DNA of 52,708 bases from an uncultured Ruminococcus sp. (GCA_902800065.1 CADCDE010000027.1:1-52708); one strand, 5' to 3'; shown: positions 9,791 to 17,978, counted from the stretch's first letter. Notes: generated by a model from the letters alone, not told the origin. Numbers and translations are program-made.

Positions 9791-11131
9791 ATGTCTTATG
9801 TAAGTGAACAGCTTGAAAAGCTTGCGAAAAAAAATCCCGGTCAGGACGAGTTCCTTCAGACCGCAACAGAAGTTTTGACATCCTTGGAGCCTGTATTCGA
9901 GGCTAATCCCCAGTATCAGAAAATGGCTCTTATTGAAAGAATCACCGAACCTGAAAGACAGATCATGTTCAGAGTTCCGTGGGTAGATGACAACGGCAAT
10001 GTTCAGGTAAACCGTGGCTTCCGTGTACAGTTCAACAGTGCACTTGGTCCGTACAAGGGCGGTCTCCGTTTTGCTCCCAATGTTAATATAAGCATTATCA
10101 AATTCCTCGGCTTCGAGCAGATATTCAAAAACTCTCTTACAGGTCTTCCGATAGGCGGCGGTAAGGGCGGTGCTGACTTTGACCCGAACGGCAAGTCAGA
10201 TATGGAAATCATGAGATTCTGTCAGTCCTTTATTACAGAGCTTTACAGACATATCGGTCCGAATACTGACGTTCCCGCCGGTGACCTTGGCGTAGGCGGC
10301 AGAGAAATCGGCTATATGATGGGACAGTATAAGAGAATCAGAGACGCTTATGACGGCACACTCACAGGTAAGGGTGTTGGTTACGGCGGTCTCCTCGGCA
10401 GAGCTGAAGCTACAGGTTACGGTATCGTATTCTATGCAAGAGAAATGCTCAAATACTGCGGTGAAGAACTTGCAGGCAAGACTGCTGTTGTATCAGGCTT
10501 CGGTAACGTTGCTTGGGGTACTTGCAAGAAACTTACAGAGCTTGGTGCAAAGGTTATCACAATTTCAGGTCCTGACGGTTATATCCTTGATGAAGCAGGC
10601 GTTTCAGGCGAGAAGATAGACTATCTCCTCGAACTCAGAAGCTCAGGCAAGAATATCTGTGCTCCTTATGCAGATAAATTCCCGGGTGCTAAATTCTTCC
10701 CAGGTGAGAAGCCTTGGGGCGTTAAGGCTGACCTCTACATTCCTTGTGCTACTCAGAATGAAATTTATCTTGAAGACGCAAAGAAAATGGTTGCTAACGG
10801 CTGTAAGTTCCTTTGCGAAGGTGCAAATATGCCTACAAGAAATGAAGCTATTGCATATCTCCAGGAAAACGGCGTAGTTGTAGGTCCTTCAAAGGCTGCA
10901 AATGCAGGCGGTGTTGCTTGCTCATGCATCGAGATGGCTCAGAACGCTGAACACCTCGTATTCACAGAGGAAGAAGTTTATGCTAAACTCGAAAACATCA
11001 TGGTAAATATCTTCAAGCAGAGCGTTGCAGCTTGCGAGAAGTATAACCTCGGCAAGAACCTCGTTGCTGGTGCTAACATTGCAGGCTTTGTTAAGGTTGC
11101 TGATGCTATGATGGCTCAGGGTATTGTATAA
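9791..11131 (+). CDS. gdhA: glutamate dehydrogenase (hexameric, NADP-type)
   Basis: Reductive amination of 2-oxoglutarate by ammonia to glutamate, the likely main ammonia-assimilation step here. At 446 residues it matches the hexameric class I family. The substrate-binding lysines lie in GPYKGGLRF and GGGKGGAD, the catalytic Asp in DVPAGDLGVGGREIGYM, and the dinucleotide fold in GFGNVAWGT. NADP use is inferred from similarity to the short bacterial GdhA group, not from a decisive residue. AAGGAG precedes ATG 9791. Codon use is visibly biased (many GGC, CTC, AAG), unlike its neighbours, which suggests high expression. A strong terminator follows. Confidence 0.95.
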   Translation: MSYVSEQLEKLAKKNPGQDEFLQTATEVLTSLEPVFEANPQYQKMALIERITEPERQIMFRVPWVDDNGNVQVNRGFRVQFNSALGPYKGGLRFAPNVNISIIKFLGFEQIFKNSLTGLPIGGGKGGADFDPNGKSDMEIMRFCQSFITELYRHIGPNTDVPAGDLGVGGREIGYMMGQYKRIRDAYDGTLTGKGVGYGGLLGRAEATGYGIVFYAREMLKYCGEELAGKTAVVSGFGNVAWGTCKKLTELGAKVITISGPDGYILDEAGVSGEKIDYLLELRSSGKNICAPYADKFPGAKFFPGEKPWGVKADLYIPCATQNEIYLEDAKKMVANGCKFLCEGANMPTRNEAIAYLQENGVVVGPSKAANAGGVACSCIEMAQNAEHLVFTEEEVYAKLENIMVNIFKQSVAACEKYNLGKNLVAGANIAGFVKVADAMMAQGIV

Positions 11132-11170
11132 TTTACATTTGCTCTTCTTAATCATTTAATAAAATATATA

Positions 11171-11208
11171 AAAAGCTGTATTGATTTTTCATCAGTACAG
11201 CTTTTTTC
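11171..11208 (+). terminator. intrinsic terminator of gdhA
   Basis: The near-perfect inverted repeat AAAAGCTGTATTGAT / ATCAGTACAGCTTTT with a TTTTTT run begins about 40 bases after the gdhA stop. Confidence 0.9.
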
Positions 11209-11295
11209 TTGTGTCAAAAAAATTTTTTCTGTATATAATATTACTGTAAGCCGAACAGTACTCAGACAATACTTAATCAGACAGGGTGTGTTGAT

Positions 11296-11445
11296 ATGAG
11301 AAAGTGCATAAAAAACGGAAATGTATTTGCGTTTAGTCTGGGACTGTTCATTTCATGCGTATTGCCGCAGCGTTGTCTTATAGTTATAATAGCCGTGATA
11401 CTTGCTGTTACATCCGTTATAAGCTCAAGAAGATGCTGCTGTTGA
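11296..11445 (+). CDS. small membrane protein upstream of spoVM-like gene
   Basis: A 49-residue frame from ATG 11296. It has a basic N-terminus (MRKCIKNGN), two hydrophobic stretches (about 10-24 and 27-42) broken by PQRC, and a basic Cys-rich end, RRCCC. Two short membrane helices are likely. It stops 18 bases before the SpoVM-like gene, and that gene's ribosome site GAAAGGAG lies within the gap, so the two are probably one transcript. I do not recognise a named family. The pairing suggests a sporulation role (inference). A clear ribosome site is not obvious (GGGTGTG at 11284-11290 is weak). Confidence 0.6.
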   Translation: MRKCIKNGNVFAFSLGLFISCVLPQRCLIVIIAVILAVTSVISSRRCCC

Positions 11446-11463
11446 TGAAAGGAGTCTTCTGCC

Positions 11464-11562
11464 ATGAAAATAGTTGTTGTCGATAATCCTAAATTCTGGG
11501 GCTTTATTCTCCGTAAAATGTTCAAAATCAAAAAAATCCCTCAGCAGCCAACTATTAACTGA
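11464..11562 (+). CDS. spoVM: stage V sporulation protein SpoVM-like peptide
   Basis: A 32-residue peptide whose core PKFWGFILRKMF aligns with the PKFLGGIVRAML of Bacillus subtilis SpoVM, including the key Pro at position 9. SpoVM is an amphipathic helix that recognises the convex forespore membrane and anchors the SpoIVA coat ATPase. Here the helix (about residues 9-24) is likewise followed by lysines, and the tail is a few residues longer than in Bacillus. AAAGGAG lies about 8 bases before ATG 11464. The match is short but the pattern and length are characteristic. It implies the organism can form spores, consistent with spoVAC at 17375. Confidence 0.8.
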   Translation: MKIVVVDNPKFWGFILRKMFKIKKIPQQPTIN

Positions 11563-11648
11563 ATTTATTTTAAAATATATTTGAAAATAATAAAACAATA
11601 TGATATAATAAACATGACATTTTTGTAACTATAAGGGTGGAAAAAATT

Positions 11649-12191
11649 ATGCTTGAAAAGATTCAGGCATGGGACGAAAAAATGCTGATGAAACTTACTC
11701 ACAAAAGAACTCCCGTGCTTAATAAGATAATGATACTGATAACGACTGTCGGAAATCACGGCTATGTATGGTTTGTTTTCCTTATGCCGTTTCTGTTTAT
11801 GAACAAATGGAGGATAACAGGATTTACCATGCTGCTTTCATTATGCTTTACATGGCTGGGCGGCGAGGTAACGATAAAACATATTGTAGGCAGAGTCCGT
11901 CCCTGCAACAAATCCTTTGAGGAATTCCTGCTTATTGAAAATCCTCCGCATTATTCATTCCCGTCAGGACATTCTTCTTCATCCTTTGCTATATCTGTGG
12001 TAATGTTCTTTATGTGTCAGCAGCTTTTTATCCCTGTACTGATATTCGCCGCACTAATGGCATTTTCAAGGATGTATCTGCTCGTGCATTACCCTACTGA
12101 TGTAATTGCAGGGGCGATATTCGGCATAATATGCGGCTGTGTTGCAGTCCCTCTTTCCCCCTATATACCGTTCTTTGATTTTCAGTTTTGA
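11649..12191 (+). CDS. PAP2 family membrane phosphatase
   Basis: A 180-residue integral membrane protein with the three-part PAP2 signature: KHIVGRVRP (motif 1), PSGHSSSSF (motif 2, catalytic His) and SRMYLLVHYPTD (motif 3). About five or six hydrophobic helices are visible. The family removes phosphate from undecaprenyl pyrophosphate, phosphatidylglycerol phosphate or phosphatidate, with the active site on the outer face. The short single-domain form fits a BcrC-like role in recycling the cell-wall lipid carrier, but the substrate cannot be read from sequence. AAGGGTGG precedes ATG 11649. A strong hairpin follows the stop. Confidence 0.88.
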   Translation: MLEKIQAWDEKMLMKLTHKRTPVLNKIMILITTVGNHGYVWFVFLMPFLFMNKWRITGFTMLLSLCFTWLGGEVTIKHIVGRVRPCNKSFEEFLLIENPPHYSFPSGHSSSSFAISVVMFFMCQQLFIPVLIFAALMAFSRMYLLVHYPTDVIAGAIFGIICGCVAVPLSPYIPFFDFQF

Positions 12192-12203
12192 TATATAAAA
12201 AAT

Positions 12204-12246
12204 TCCCCTTTTGCCAGATTTTAATTTCTGACAAAAGGGGTTTTTT
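12204..12246. terminator. bidirectional intrinsic terminator
   Basis: TTCCCCTTTTG and CAAAAGGGG arms around an AT-rich loop with TTTTTT on the plus side. It ends the PAP2 gene and, read the other way, the sortase operon. Confidence 0.8.
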
Positions 12247-12249
12247 CAT

Positions 12250-12307
12250 GTCATCCTGAGTGTAAATTAAGGATTTCTTAAAAATTCCTCGTTTCACTCG
12301 GAATGAC
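12250..12307. repeat. degenerate copy of the palindromic GTCATTC..GAATGAC core repeat
   Basis: Begins GTCATCCTGAG and ends CTCGGAATGAC, with the central GGATTTCTTAAAAATTCC dyad. It is the core of the MITE-like elements at 8572 and 45364 but lacks their terminal repeats. Confidence 0.75.
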
Positions 12308-12316
12308 AAATCGTTT

Positions 12317-14875
12317 TCAGTATTCTTCCTCGACGCTGCTTTCAAAGACTTCCTCACTGCTCTCAACGGGAGGCTCAGGCTCGGAAGATTGAGGTTCTTC
12401 CGATACCTGTGATGGTGCATTTTCTATACAGTCATCTATCAGTTGCTTTGTACGGACAACCTGACTTTCAACGGCACTTATTGACGAAATGATACTGTCA
12501 TCCATTATCGTTGCTTTAGCACTTGCGATGATCGCCTGAATCTGTCCTTGAACACTTGAAGGATAATCTGCAAGATTTACATAGGATTCTATTGATTCAA
12601 CAGCCTCATTTTTTGCATTGGCAAGCTCTCTGGCAGCTTTTTCGGCTGCTCTCTTGGCTTCCTCGGCAGCCTTGCTTTCTTCCGCTGCTTTCTTGGACGC
12701 TTCTTCGGCAGCTTTCTTTGATGCCTCCTCGGCCGCCTTGCTTTCTTCTTCGTCAAGTTCTTCGGCTGTCTTGTATTCTGCAAGAAGCTCTATGGCATCC
12801 TTTTTCAGTTCCTCGACCTTATCAATATCTGCTGCTGCATTTATCTCCTTTGAATATTCTGTAATTATCTTTGTAACACTGTCAGCCTGTGCCTTGCGGT
12901 ATTCATTTCCTGCAATGGAGCTTCTTATCTCTGCTATGGCAGACTGTTTTTTCGCCTTGAGTTCATTTGCAGCATCTATGCTTGCCTGTTTTTCAGCTTC
13001 TATACGGCTTTTTTCAGCCTGTGCAGACAGCTCTGCATCTATCTGAGACCTTGTCTTTATCTTGCCTATTTCAGCTACCGCCTCATTATACAGACTGTTC
13101 ACCTCGGATGCATCCTCTGCATTCTTGAATTTATTGACATAGTCCTCAAGTATCTTTTGAACTTCCTCATACTCATCAGGAGCATATTCCTTGAGACCGA
13201 TATATGATATCAGCATATTCTCGGCATTTTTCTTGCCCTCATTCAGTACTCGTTCAAGCTCCTCATCGTCATTCATTGACCATTTTTTATCACCGTCATA
13301 CCAGCTTATCTCATTATTGTTATAAGCATCCTGGAATGATGTTACTGTCGGCGGAGTTCCTCCATAGGTCTTGTACCATACATCAGGATAAAGCGGATTC
13401 GGATTCTCGACAGCCTTTGATACATCAACAGAAGCACTTTCACCGTCACGCACCTTACGGGCAACTATTACCGTTCTAAAATCCTTGAAATCATATGAAC
13501 ACGTTGAAAGTGTCAGGATAGTATCATCCTCATTCAAATCAACAGGACAATTTATAAGTGAACGGACTCTGAGCTGATAAACGAAATCAAGAAAGTCATA
13601 ATCGCTTACAAAGTCATTGCCTCTCAAATAATTAAAGAATTTTCCCTGTTCTTCGAGCGTATTCGTCTTGAATACTGAGATTATCTTCCATTTGCTCTTT
13701 TCATAGATAGTATTGAAGGTAAATACAGGAGTCTTCTTATAGAAATTGATACCGTAATCATCTCCGCCTTTTTCAACGTAGTGTGCAAGGTCTGCAAACA
13801 TCCTTCCGTCCTGCATATGATGTCCGTGAATTATAAGATTCTTTGCATCAAGCGGGCTTCTGCGATCCATGAACACTGTGCCGTACTTGGAATAATTTCC
13901 GTAAAAATCCCTGTGAAGATAATATTCGCTGTCAACGCCATCCTGTGGTTTTACAACAACAAAGTCTATTATAGTATTCGGAACATTTATCCAGCCGACT
14001 GTATCGGGATTGACCTTGAGAAGCTCGGAGAAATCCGATATAACTCCCTCTGAACCGTCAGTGGGAAGTCTTGTGATATTCTTCGGATTACCTCCGTCAT
14101 CATCCTTCTCGCCTTCAGTTGTCGAAACGAGCATATCTTTTATCGTATCAGTCATTTTGTCATTGCCTGCAGGTTCAACAACAAGTATCTGGACAAGTAT
14201 ATATGATGATACAAGGAAAGTGCATATTGCAAGTATGAGTATTATTTTTCTTATAACATCCAACGGTCCATCACCTGCACACGGTACAAATCTTTTCCAG
14301 AAAGCCTCTTTTTTATCGGGTGAAGCAACGCTTTTAGCCACGCTGTACAAAACAGAAATAAAACTGATATTGAGCATATCATACTTTGGAAGTATTACAA
14401 GCAGTTTGTTGTTATATTCTATACCATAGGCATAAACAGGACGATTTTCAATCGTTATTATACTGTTGTTTATATCTATCGGTTCCTGCCCCTTATTTCT
14501 CTTTGATTTTTTTGATTTTTTGTTAGACTGCTGTTTACTGCTTTCATTGTTGAAATCAGGATCATTCGGATCGATAAATTCAGCTTCTATTCTTTTGACC
14601 TTTCCCAAAATACCTATACTTTCAAAAAATTCCTTTGCTTTTTCGGGACTGTCCTCCGAAAGCACATCAGCTATCAGTATAAGACCTATTTTCTCATCAC
14701 CTGATTCAGATATCTTCAGAGCCTCTGATATACTCTTTTCAGTGAGATTTACTTCGGTTTTATATATTATATTGACATTTATATCATTGAGTTTTTTGAC
14801 AGTTTCATCAAAGTTCTTTTCAGCAGTCTGACCGAATGCCCTGCCCTCTCTCGGAAAATATATTTCCGCATTCAT
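12317..14875 (-). CDS. class B-type sortase with CinA-like N-terminal domain and coiled-coil tail
   Basis: An 852-residue type II membrane protein. Residues 1-190 resemble a degenerate CinA/MoCF molybdopterin-binding domain (MNAEI.., GQ.., a helix ending EALKISE, and AYGIEYNNKLLVILP in place of the usual ..EYNGK..ILLPGPP). The GGLGPT motif is missing and a Lys-rich linker (about 116-130) replaces the middle. One membrane helix lies at about 210-233. An external sortase domain at about 283-473 has His (HGHHM, about 352), Cys459 (TLSTC) and Arg467. The last 370 residues are charged, with Ala/Glu/Lys coiled coil and an acidic Ser/Pro end. The start at ATG 14875 follows AGGAG at 14887-14891; an alternative ATG at 14896 would overlap the thiI stop. 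It is downstream of thiI in one operon. Its substrates are unknown and no LPXTG-type protein is in the window. Confidence 0.85.
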   Translation of the reverse strand: MNAEIYFPREGRAFGQTAEKNFDETVKKLNDINVNIIYKTEVNLTEKSISEALKISESGDEKIGLILIADVLSEDSPEKAKEFFESIGILGKVKRIEAEFIDPNDPDFNNESSKQQSNKKSKKSKRNKGQEPIDINNSIITIENRPVYAYGIEYNNKLLVILPKYDMLNISFISVLYSVAKSVASPDKKEAFWKRFVPCAGDGPLDVIRKIILILAICTFLVSSYILVQILVVEPAGNDKMTDTIKDMLVSTTEGEKDDDGGNPKNITRLPTDGSEGVISDFSELLKVNPDTVGWINVPNTIIDFVVVKPQDGVDSEYYLHRDFYGNYSKYGTVFMDRRSPLDAKNLIIHGHHMQDGRMFADLAHYVEKGGDDYGINFYKKTPVFTFNTIYEKSKWKIISVFKTNTLEEQGKFFNYLRGNDFVSDYDFLDFVYQLRVRSLINCPVDLNEDDTILTLSTCSYDFKDFRTVIVARKVRDGESASVDVSKAVENPNPLYPDVWYKTYGGTPPTVTSFQDAYNNNEISWYDGDKKWSMNDDEELERVLNEGKKNAENMLISYIGLKEYAPDEYEEVQKILEDYVNKFKNAEDASEVNSLYNEAVAEIGKIKTRSQIDAELSAQAEKSRIEAEKQASIDAANELKAKKQSAIAEIRSSIAGNEYRKAQADSVTKIITEYSKEINAAADIDKVEELKKDAIELLAEYKTAEELDEEESKAAEEASKKAAEEASKKAAEESKAAEEAKRAAEKAARELANAKNEAVESIESYVNLADYPSSVQGQIQAIIASAKATIMDDSIISSISAVESQVVRTKQLIDDCIENAPSQVSEEPQSSEPEPPVESSEEVFESSVEEEY

Positions 14876-14892
14876 TCTCCGTTCATCTCCTA

Positions 14893-16062
14893 TCATTCAA
14901 TAACCGTCAGTTTAACGCCTTCCACTGCTCTTTCGACAAGGTTTTCACAATCAAGTTTGTTTTGTTCCTTTATGACCTCCTCAAGTACAGGCTTGGTTTT
15001 CGGATGCTTTGGTGTAAACACCGTACAGCAGTCCTCATAGGGCTGTATCGACACATCAAATGTATCTATCTTTCTTGATATACTTATAATTTCTTCTTTA
15101 TCCATTCCTATCAGCGGTCTGAAAACAGGCATACTGCAGGCACTGTCTGTACAGCCTATCGCCATGAGAGTCTGACTTGCGACCTGTCCGAGACTTTCAC
15201 CTGTAATGAGTGCATGACAGTCATTTTTGAGTGCGACCTTTTCGGCTATCTCCATCATGAATCTACGCATTATTATCGTGAAATAGTCCTCCTGACAGTT
15301 CTCTCTTATCTGCTCCTGTATCTCCGTGAACGGCACGGTGAACATTTTTATTCTTCCGCTGTATTTTGCTACTCGGCGTAAAAGCTCAACTACCTTTTCC
15401 TCTGCTCTCTCACTTGTATATGGGGGGCTTGCAAAATGCACGGCTGTAAGTTCAAGACCTCTTTTAGCCATCATATATGATGCAACAGGGCTGTCTATAC
15501 CGCCTGATATAAGTACACAAGCCTTACCGCCCGTTCCAACGGGAATACCGCCTGCACCTCTTATCAAACCTGCTCTTATATATGCTCCGAAATCCCTTAT
15601 CTCAACCGTTACGGTAACATCAGGCTCATGCACATCCACTGATACATCAGGGAATTTCTCTGCCAAATATCCGCCTACTTCCATACATATTTCAGGTGAC
15701 TTATACGGAAATTTCTTATCTGAACGCTTTGCTTCTACTTTGAAAGTCTTTATATTCTCAAATGTTTCCGCAAGATATTCTCCTGCTGCTTCCTTTATTT
15801 TGTCCAAATCCTTTTCGGTCACACAGGCTCTTGCAAAGGCAGCTATTCCAAATACCTTTGATACACAATCCGCCACTTCATCCATATCAATATCCTCATC
15901 CATAGGATTGACACTTATAGTTGACTGTGATATCTTCACCTGAAAGCTACCTATTTTCGCTAATCTTCTTTTAAGGCTCCTGACAAGAGTATCCTCAAAA
16001 TTTCTCCTGTTGAGTCCCTTGAGGACTATCTCTCCCAATTTTATAAGTATAATTTCTTTCAT
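14893..16062 (-). CDS. thiI: tRNA 4-thiouridine synthase ThiI
   Basis: Adenylates U8 of tRNA and inserts sulfur, giving 4-thiouridine; in some bacteria it also supplies sulfur for thiamine. The 389 residues contain an N-terminal ferredoxin-like/THUMP region (about 1-165) and a PP-loop ATPase with SGGIDSPVASYMM. It lacks the C-terminal rhodanese domain of E. coli ThiI, as is usual in Firmicutes. In those, a dedicated cysteine desulfurase hands over sulfur, and exactly such a gene lies 45 bases upstream. AAGGAGT precedes ATG 16062. Its stop overlaps the region just before the sortase start. Confidence 0.95.
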   Translation of the reverse strand: MKEIILIKLGEIVLKGLNRRNFEDTLVRSLKRRLAKIGSFQVKISQSTISVNPMDEDIDMDEVADCVSKVFGIAAFARACVTEKDLDKIKEAAGEYLAETFENIKTFKVEAKRSDKKFPYKSPEICMEVGGYLAEKFPDVSVDVHEPDVTVTVEIRDFGAYIRAGLIRGAGGIPVGTGGKACVLISGGIDSPVASYMMAKRGLELTAVHFASPPYTSERAEEKVVELLRRVAKYSGRIKMFTVPFTEIQEQIRENCQEDYFTIIMRRFMMEIAEKVALKNDCHALITGESLGQVASQTLMAIGCTDSACSMPVFRPLIGMDKEEIISISRKIDTFDVSIQPYEDCCTVFTPKHPKTKPVLEEVIKEQNKLDCENLVERAVEGVKLTVIE

Positions 16063-16107
16063 CTCAATACTCCTTAAAAAATATCTCTATTCAAGAGTTT
16101 ATCACTT

Positions 16108-17244
16108 TTACTTACGTCTTGCAAGTGTATTGTTTGCATTTATTATCGCTTTGATAAGCTCGTCAATATCTTCTTTTGAATTATATCTCGAAAAACTTAC
16201 TCTCAACGCCGAATCCGCCAAATCGTCACTCAATCCCAATGCCCTGAGAACATGGCTTTTTTTGCCCTTCGCACACGCTGAACCGCTTGATATATATATA
16301 TCATTCTGTGCCATATAATGAAGCATCGTTTCCGATTTTATCCCATTCACCGAAAAGTTTATTATATAAGGCAGACAGTCTGTATCTGAATTTATATGCA
16401 CATTCTCTATCTCATTCAGCTTATTCCTGAAATAATTATTCAGCTCACGCATGAAATTCATTTCACCGGAAATGTCAGGTAAATTTCTCACTGCTTCACC
16501 CATTCCGCATATATTCGGCAAAGGCTCTGTTCCGGGGCGAATCTTCTTTTCCTGTTCACCGCCGTAATGCAGGGGCATTATCCTTGCGCCCTTACGCAGA
16601 TACAAAATTCCTGCACCCTTCGGACCATGTATTTTATGTGAACTTGCCGTCAATATATCTATCCCCCATTTTTTCGGTTTGAGAGGAATTTTTCCGAAAG
16701 CCTGTACTGCATCTACATGGAGCAATGCAGGTGAATTTGCTTTTTCAATTATTTTCTTTATTTTATCAACAGGATTTATTGAACCTATCTCATTATTCAC
16801 AGCCATTATACTTACAAGAATCGTATCTTTTGTTACAGCGTTTGAAATACTTTCAAGAGAAATTTTTCCTTTTTCGTCAGGCAATAAATATATCACTTCA
16901 TAGCCGTCTTTCTCTAATTTCTGCATAGCCTCTATAACGGAGGAATGCTCCATTGATGATGTAACTATCCTCTTTCCACGCCTTTTCAATGCTTCAACAG
17001 CACCGAATACTGCTGTATTATTTCCCTCTGTGCCGCCTGATGTGAAATATATTGTTTCTCTTTCAACTGAAAGAAAATCAGCTATAATTTTCCTTGCTTC
17101 CTCAAGTTCCTTTTCCGCATCATGTCCCTTTGAATGAAGTGATGACGGATTTCCGTATTTTTCAGTCATTATCTCAATCATCTTATCAACAGCCTGCTGA
17201 CATACCTTTGTTGTCGCACTGTTATCCAAATAAATCTCTCTCAA
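16108..17244 (-). CDS. cysteine desulfurase (NifS/IscS family)
   Basis: A PLP enzyme that removes sulfur from cysteine as an enzyme-bound persulfide. The start MREIYLDNSATTK is typical. The PLP lysine is in SSHKIHGPKG (about Lys204) and the persulfide Cys in SSGSACAKG (about Cys324). It is a class I enzyme of 378 residues. The best start is TTG 17244, nine bases after GGAG (17254-17257); ATG 17259 has no ribosome site. Directly upstream of thiI, it is probably the ThiI sulfur donor (NifZ-like role in Bacillus) rather than a general Fe-S scaffold enzyme, since no iscU/sufU is nearby. Confidence 0.93.
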   Translation of the reverse strand: MREIYLDNSATTKVCQQAVDKMIEIMTEKYGNPSSLHSKGHDAEKELEEARKIIADFLSVERETIYFTSGGTEGNNTAVFGAVEALKRRGKRIVTSSMEHSSVIEAMQKLEKDGYEVIYLLPDEKGKISLESISNAVTKDTILVSIMAVNNEIGSINPVDKIKKIIEKANSPALLHVDAVQAFGKIPLKPKKWGIDILTASSHKIHGPKGAGILYLRKGARIMPLHYGGEQEKKIRPGTEPLPNICGMGEAVRNLPDISGEMNFMRELNNYFRNKLNEIENVHINSDTDCLPYIINFSVNGIKSETMLHYMAQNDIYISSGSACAKGKKSHVLRALGLSDDLADSALRVSFSRYNSKEDIDELIKAIINANNTLARRK

Positions 17245-17293
17245 AATCAGACACTCCATTCAATGAATAATTAAAAAATAATTGGACAAGATA

Positions 17294-17327
17294 AGTGAGA
17301 AATGAGGAGTGAGAAGTGAGGAGTTGG
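17294..17327 (+). repeat. GTGARRA seven-base tandem repeats between nifS-like gene and spoVAC
   Basis: Plus-strand units GTGAGAA, ATGAGGA, GTGAGAA, GTGAGGA, GTTGGAA in the divergent gap. Confidence 0.8.
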
Positions 17328-17374
17328 AAAGCCTATTTCTCAACTTTTTATAAAATAAAAAAGGTGATAAAATT

Positions 17375-17821
17375 ATGAATATATCCCAGAACGAATATGC
17401 TTCTATGGTGAAGAAGGCTTCACCCAAAAGCAAGCTGTTAAAAGACTGTATCGGGGCATTTTCTGTAGGAGGCTTCATATGCCTTATCGGACAGGCACTT
17501 TCTGACACATATCAATTTGCACTTGGAATGGATATCAAAGACGCCCGCTGTCTGACAAGCATAAGTCTTGTCTTTCTCAGTGCATTGTTCACGGCTCTTA
17601 GTTGGTATGACAATATCGCCAAATTTGCCGGTGCAGGAACTCTTGTTCCGATAACAGGCTTTGCAAATGCTGTTGTATCTCCTGCGATAGAATTTAAAAG
17701 TGAGGGCTACATTGGCGGACTCGGTGCAAAAATGTTTATAATAGCAGGTCCTGTAATAGTCTACGGCACTGTTTCATCAATTCTATACGGTCTTGTTCTT
17801 TGTATAATAAAATTTTTTTAG
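17375..17821 (+). CDS. spoVAC: stage V sporulation protein AC
   Basis: A 148-residue membrane protein with the SpoVAC pattern: a basic N-terminus (KKASPKSKLLKDC), GGFICLIGQ, then four or five hydrophobic helices with the conserved GAGTLVPITGFANAVVSPAIEFKSEG. SpoVAC is part of the inner-membrane channel that moves dipicolinic acid into spores and out at germination, and is mechanosensitive in Bacillus. AAGGTGATAAAATT precedes ATG 17375. Its usual partners spoVAD and spoVAE do not follow; nadA does, after its own promoter. Expression is probably forespore-specific, but I could not pick out a sigma-G promoter. Confidence 0.93.
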   Translation: MNISQNEYASMVKKASPKSKLLKDCIGAFSVGGFICLIGQALSDTYQFALGMDIKDARCLTSISLVFLSALFTALSWYDNIAKFAGAGTLVPITGFANAVVSPAIEFKSEGYIGGLGAKMFIIAGPVIVYGTVSSILYGLVLCIIKFF

Positions 17822-17822
17822 A

Positions 17823-17850
17823 TTGACAAAATGAGTAAAGATGCTATAAT
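17823..17850 (+). promoter_or_regulatory. sigma-A-type promoter for nadA
   Basis: Perfect -35 TTGACA (17823-17828), 16-base spacer, perfect -10 TATAAT (17845-17850). It begins immediately after the spoVAC stop, so the nadA leader would be about 120 bases. Confidence 0.75.
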
Positions 17851-17897
17851 AATATTAATAAATTCTCGTTTGATATTTTAACACATATATCAGATAA

Positions 17898-17946
17898 TGT
17901 CAAGTATACTTGTCAATTTTCGCCCTAAACTTGACACAAAAAGGGC
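17898..17946 (+). promoter_or_regulatory. structured nadA leader: inverted repeats / possible pseudoknot
   Basis: TGTCAAGT (17898-17905) can pair with ACTTGACA (17929-17936), while GCCCT (17922-17926) can pair with AGGGC (17942-17946). The order of the four arms is that of an H-type pseudoknot ending 32 bases before the ATG. The same stretch includes the perfect DNA palindrome CAAGTATACTTG (17901-17912), so a repressor operator (for example a NiaR-type niacin regulator) is the other reading. Confidence 0.45.
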
Positions 17947-17978
17947 ATATATTTTTTTAAAAGATAGGAAGTTGCTTT

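Noticed and set aside
11277..11531. Minus-strand open frame opposite the SpoVM-like gene
   Set aside because: Antisense to two better supported tiny plus-strand genes; no ribosome site or family features.
12618..13046. Ser/Ala-rich plus-strand open frame
   Set aside because: A shadow of the Ala/Glu/Lys coiled-coil part of the sortase gene; low complexity with no start signals.
17931..17960. Promoter using TTGACA at 17931 before nadA
   Set aside because: The only -10-like TATATT is 11 bases away, too close; the TTGACA/TATAAT pair at 17823-17850 is far better.
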